From positions 186,001-250,000 of the forward strand of contig NZ_JANHAW010000002.1 in the NCBI RefSeq assembly GCF_024464595.1: a DNA stretch of 64,000 nt, read 5' to 3'. Positions 61,942 to 64,000 of the stretch are shown here, in pieces. Position 1 is the first letter of the stretch, and the number at the start of each line of letters is the position of its first letter. A model generated the notes under the pieces. The model made no database searches and had not been told where the DNA came from. It saw only the letters and a program-made list of their open reading frames with translations. This stretch comes from Halobellus litoreus. GTDB taxonomy: Archaea; Halobacteriota; Halobacteria; Halobacteriales; Haloferacaceae. Position numbers and translations under genes: made by a program.

Positions 61942-63006
61942 ATGAGTGACGCCCTTCACACGCGCGCGCGAGACGGAACTGAGCGAAAACGAGAGTGGCG
62001 CGACCACGACGCGGACGCAGCGGAGAACGCCCAAACGGAGTCCGAGAAAGGGACCGAAGAGTCGAACGAAGAGGAGACGCTTCGGTGCCCCGAATGCGGT
62101 TCGACGGACCTCCAGACCGACGACGAACGGGGCGAGACCGTCTGTGGTGCCTGCGGCCTCGTCGTCGACGAGGACTCGATCGACCGCGGGCCGGAGTGGC
62201 GCGCCTTCGACAGCGCCGAACGCGACGAGAAGTCCCGCGTCGGTGCGCCGACGACGAACCTGATGCACGACAAGGGGCTGTCGACGAACATCGGCTGGCA
62301 GAACAAGGACGCCTACGGCAACTCCCTGTCGTCGACCCAGCGCCAGAAGATGCAGCGGCTGCGCACCTGGAACGAGCGCTTCCGGACGCGCGACTCCAAA
62401 GAGCGCAACCTCAAGCAGGCGCTCGGCGAGATCGATCGGATGGCCTCCGCGCTCGGCCTCCCCGAGAACGTCCGCGAGACCGCCTCGGTCATCTACCGCC
62501 GCGCCCTCGACGAGGACCTGCTCCCCGGCCGCTCCATCGAGGGGATCGCGACCGCCTCGCTGCACGCCGCCGCCCGGATGGCACAGGTCCCTCGGAGCAT
62601 CGACGAGGTCGCGCGCGTCTCCCGCGTCGACGAGGACGAGTTCGAACGTGCCTACCGCTACGTGGTCCGGGAGCTCTCCCTGGAGATCCAACCGGCAGAC
62701 CCCGAGGAGTACGTCCCCCGGTTCGCCTCCGACCTCGAAATCCCCAAAGAGACCGAGCGGACGGCCCGGGAACTGCTCGAAAACGCCAAGCGGAAGAACG
62801 TCCACTCGGGGAAGTCCCCGGTCGGACTCGCCGCCGCCGCCCTCTACGCCGCGGCGCAGTTGACGAACGTGGAACTGACCCAGGCGGAGGTGAGCGACGT
62901 GACTGACATCTCGGAAGTCACGATCCGCAACCGCTATCAGGAACTGCTCGAAGCCTGGGACCTCGACTCGCCGCGCGGCGGCCGGCAGAGCGCCGCCGAA
63001 GCCTGA
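61942..63006 (+). CDS. tfb: Transcription initiation factor IIB (TFB)
   Basis: A 354-residue general transcription factor. After an unusually long, acidic N-terminal extension (about 45 residues) comes a zinc ribbon (C49, C52, C68, C71), then the B-finger region (RGPEWRAFDSAERDEKSRVG) and two cyclin folds (about 160-350). Haloarchaea have several TFBs, used with different promoters. A DtxR-like palindrome in its promoter suggests one environment-specific copy, which is inference. Confidence 0.94.
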   Translation: MSDALHTRARDGTERKREWRDHDADAAENAQTESEKGTEESNEEETLRCPECGSTDLQTDDERGETVCGACGLVVDEDSIDRGPEWRAFDSAERDEKSRVGAPTTNLMHDKGLSTNIGWQNKDAYGNSLSSTQRQKMQRLRTWNERFRTRDSKERNLKQALGEIDRMASALGLPENVRETASVIYRRALDEDLLPGRSIEGIATASLHAAARMAQVPRSIDEVARVSRVDEDEFERAYRYVVRELSLEIQPADPEEYVPRFASDLEIPKETERTARELLENAKRKNVHSGKSPVGLAAAALYAAAQLTNVELTQAEVSDVTDISEVTIRNRYQELLEAWDLDSPRGGRQSAAEA

Positions 63007-63069
63007 TTACGCGTCCCGCGGGGCTCGCGGAGCTACTTTTAACTGTCCGCCGCGACCCCTTAGAGCCGT

Positions 63070-63285
63070 ATGCTCGACCGCGACGTCGACAGGATCAGAG
63101 CCGATCGCCTGCGGACCTTCGTCGAGCGTCGGACGCGTGAGGCCGAGCAGGATCGGATCGAGGCTGTCGAACGGGACAGTCCCGACGCCGCGTTCGAGGC
63201 GACGAGCAAGATCGCGGCGTACGAAGAAGTCCTGCAGTACCTCGATGCACGTACCGGTGACGACGACCTGATCGAGCGAAAATAG
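63070..63285 (+). CDS. Small charged helical protein, 71 residues
   Basis: A 71-residue protein, almost entirely helical and highly charged (DRDVDRIRADRLRTFVERRT). It is likely a small coiled-coil partner or regulator. A CTTTTAACTG element about 35 bases upstream supports transcription. Its tail ends DDLIERK. No named function. Confidence 0.7.
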   Translation: MLDRDVDRIRADRLRTFVERRTREAEQDRIEAVERDSPDAAFEATSKIAAYEEVLQYLDARTGDDDLIERK

Positions 63286-63346
63286 TCCGTCGCCGCTTCG
63301 CTGCGCCTCCCGATCGTTCGGCGGCAACGCCGAGAGCGACTGCCGG

Positions 63347-63880
63347 CTATCCCTCGACGATCACGACGCCCTTCATCCCGATCGTCGCGTGCGGCGTACA
63401 GTAGTACTTGACCGTTCCCGCCTCCTCGAACGGCTGGGAGAACGTGTGGCCGGCCTCCTGCACCTGTTCGGACTCGAAGGAGCCGTCCTCGGCGACGACG
63501 TTGTGGAGACTACCCTTGCCGTTCCACTCCCAGACGACCGTCGTTCCCGAGGAGACCCGTACTGCCGCCGGTCCGAATCCGAAGTTGCCGCCGTTGGCCT
63601 CCGCGCCGACGGTCACGGTCACCTCGTCGGTCCCCGTGCGGTCGACGACGCCGTCGTAGTTCGAGGTGCCCGAGAGGTAGCCGTCGAACGAGGGCGTCGA
63701 TCCGCCGTTGCCGGATCCGCCGCCGGACCCGTCGCCGCTGGAACTGTCGGACCCGCCGCCATCGCCGTCGCCGCCGTCGGTTGTGCCGCCGCTGGAACCG
63801 CCCGAACACCCGGCGAGGGCGGCAGTGAGCGCGGCGGTCGCGCCGAGAACCGTCCGACGTGTGAGATTGGGTCGTGACAT
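63347..63880 (-). CDS. Halocyanin-like blue copper protein, Tat lipoprotein
   Basis: A 177-residue protein. A twin-arginine signal (NLTRRTVLGATAAL) and lipobox LAGC with C25 anchor it outside the membrane; a long glycine/serine/aspartate linker follows. The copper ligands are H126 in GSLHNVV, and C161, H164 and M169 in YYCTPHATIGMKG. It carries electrons in the respiratory chain. I start at ATG 63880, not the TTG before it, with a CTTAATG element about 27 bases upstream. Confidence 0.92.
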   Translation of the reverse strand: MSRPNLTRRTVLGATAALTAALAGCSGGSSGGTTDGGDGDGGGSDSSSGDGSGGGSGNGGSTPSFDGYLSGTSNYDGVVDRTGTDEVTVTVGAEANGGNFGFGPAAVRVSSGTTVVWEWNGKGSLHNVVAEDGSFESEQVQEAGHTFSQPFEEAGTVKYYCTPHATIGMKGVVIVEG

Positions 63881-64000
63881 CAATCGCGTTAGGGTCCTCA
63901 GCCATTAAGCGGGATCGAATCGTTCCCAATCTCCGAAAACGGGCGGAACTCGTTCGGGGGTCGACCTACCCGTATGGAACGATGACGGACTCGAAGAGAA

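Noticed and set aside
63982-64000. ATG near the right edge, possible start of another gene
   Set aside because: Only six codons are visible and no TATA-like element stands at the proper distance.
1-64000. CRISPR arrays, rRNA, tRNA, complete insertion sequences
   Set aside because: None found by reading; the only repeats are the short tandem elements reported.

Overview
The window is a chromosomal stretch from a halophilic archaeon (class Halobacteria; I cannot place it more finely). The evidence is GC-rich DNA, strongly acidic predicted proteins, archaeal TATA elements 25-30 bases upstream of leaderless start codons, twin-arginine lipoproteins, a halocyanin, a PGF-CTERM-anchored binding protein, transcription factor B, archaeal GTP cyclohydrolase III and an archaeal-type RuBisCO. 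I see no rRNA, tRNA, CRISPR array or complete insertion sequence. Gene density is high.

Region by region. 1-5.2 kb: a solute:sodium symporter with a small membrane partner, an NrpR-like regulator, and a divergent class III aminotransferase plus agmatinase-family ureohydrolase. The aminotransferase promoter carries a GGAA-N6-TTCC palindrome matching the methanogen NrpR operator; this is the strongest candidate for an undescribed system, a nitrogen-controlled guanidino-compound or amine scavenging unit. 5.2-11 kb: Hel308 helicase, then archaeal RuBisCO behind a tandemly duplicated promoter, a membrane protein and ribose-1,5-bisphosphate isomerase (two steps of the nucleoside monophosphate shunt), then thioredoxin. 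11-21 kb: a regulator/membrane pair, an aspartoacylase-like enzyme, glycerol kinase with a putative glycerol facilitator, a macro-domain protein, an inositol-monophosphatase-family enzyme and a three-gene membrane operon with PH domains. 21-26 kb: the DabB-DabA inorganic carbon accumulation system behind a dense array of AGAAC/GTTCT half sites, next to an Lrp-type regulator. 26-31 kb: KDPG aldolase, an ABC-2 exporter and a PQQ-type sugar dehydrogenase lipoprotein.

31-49 kb is mostly single-gene metabolism: old yellow enzyme, GTP cyclohydrolase III, HAD phosphatase, DJ-1/PfpI protein, OsmC, an iron-box-controlled GMC dehydrogenase pair, the hisC-adenylate kinase-CDP-alcohol transferase operon, an HtrA-like protease, MBF1, triosephosphate isomerase, a DICT-domain protein and a HerA-like ATPase. 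49-64 kb holds the Y-family polymerase, an Lrp regulator beside the pyruvate:ferredoxin oxidoreductase genes, chorismate synthase, EPSP synthase, a BtuFCD-type (probably siderophore or corrinoid) uptake system, a TFB gene and halocyanin.

Recurring themes are overlapping ATGA/GTGA/TAATG operon junctions, small proteins of about 57-76 residues, and palindromic promoter elements. The elements suggest nitrogen (NrpR-like), iron (DtxR-like) and Lrp-type control. All regulatory assignments are inferences from sequence motifs.
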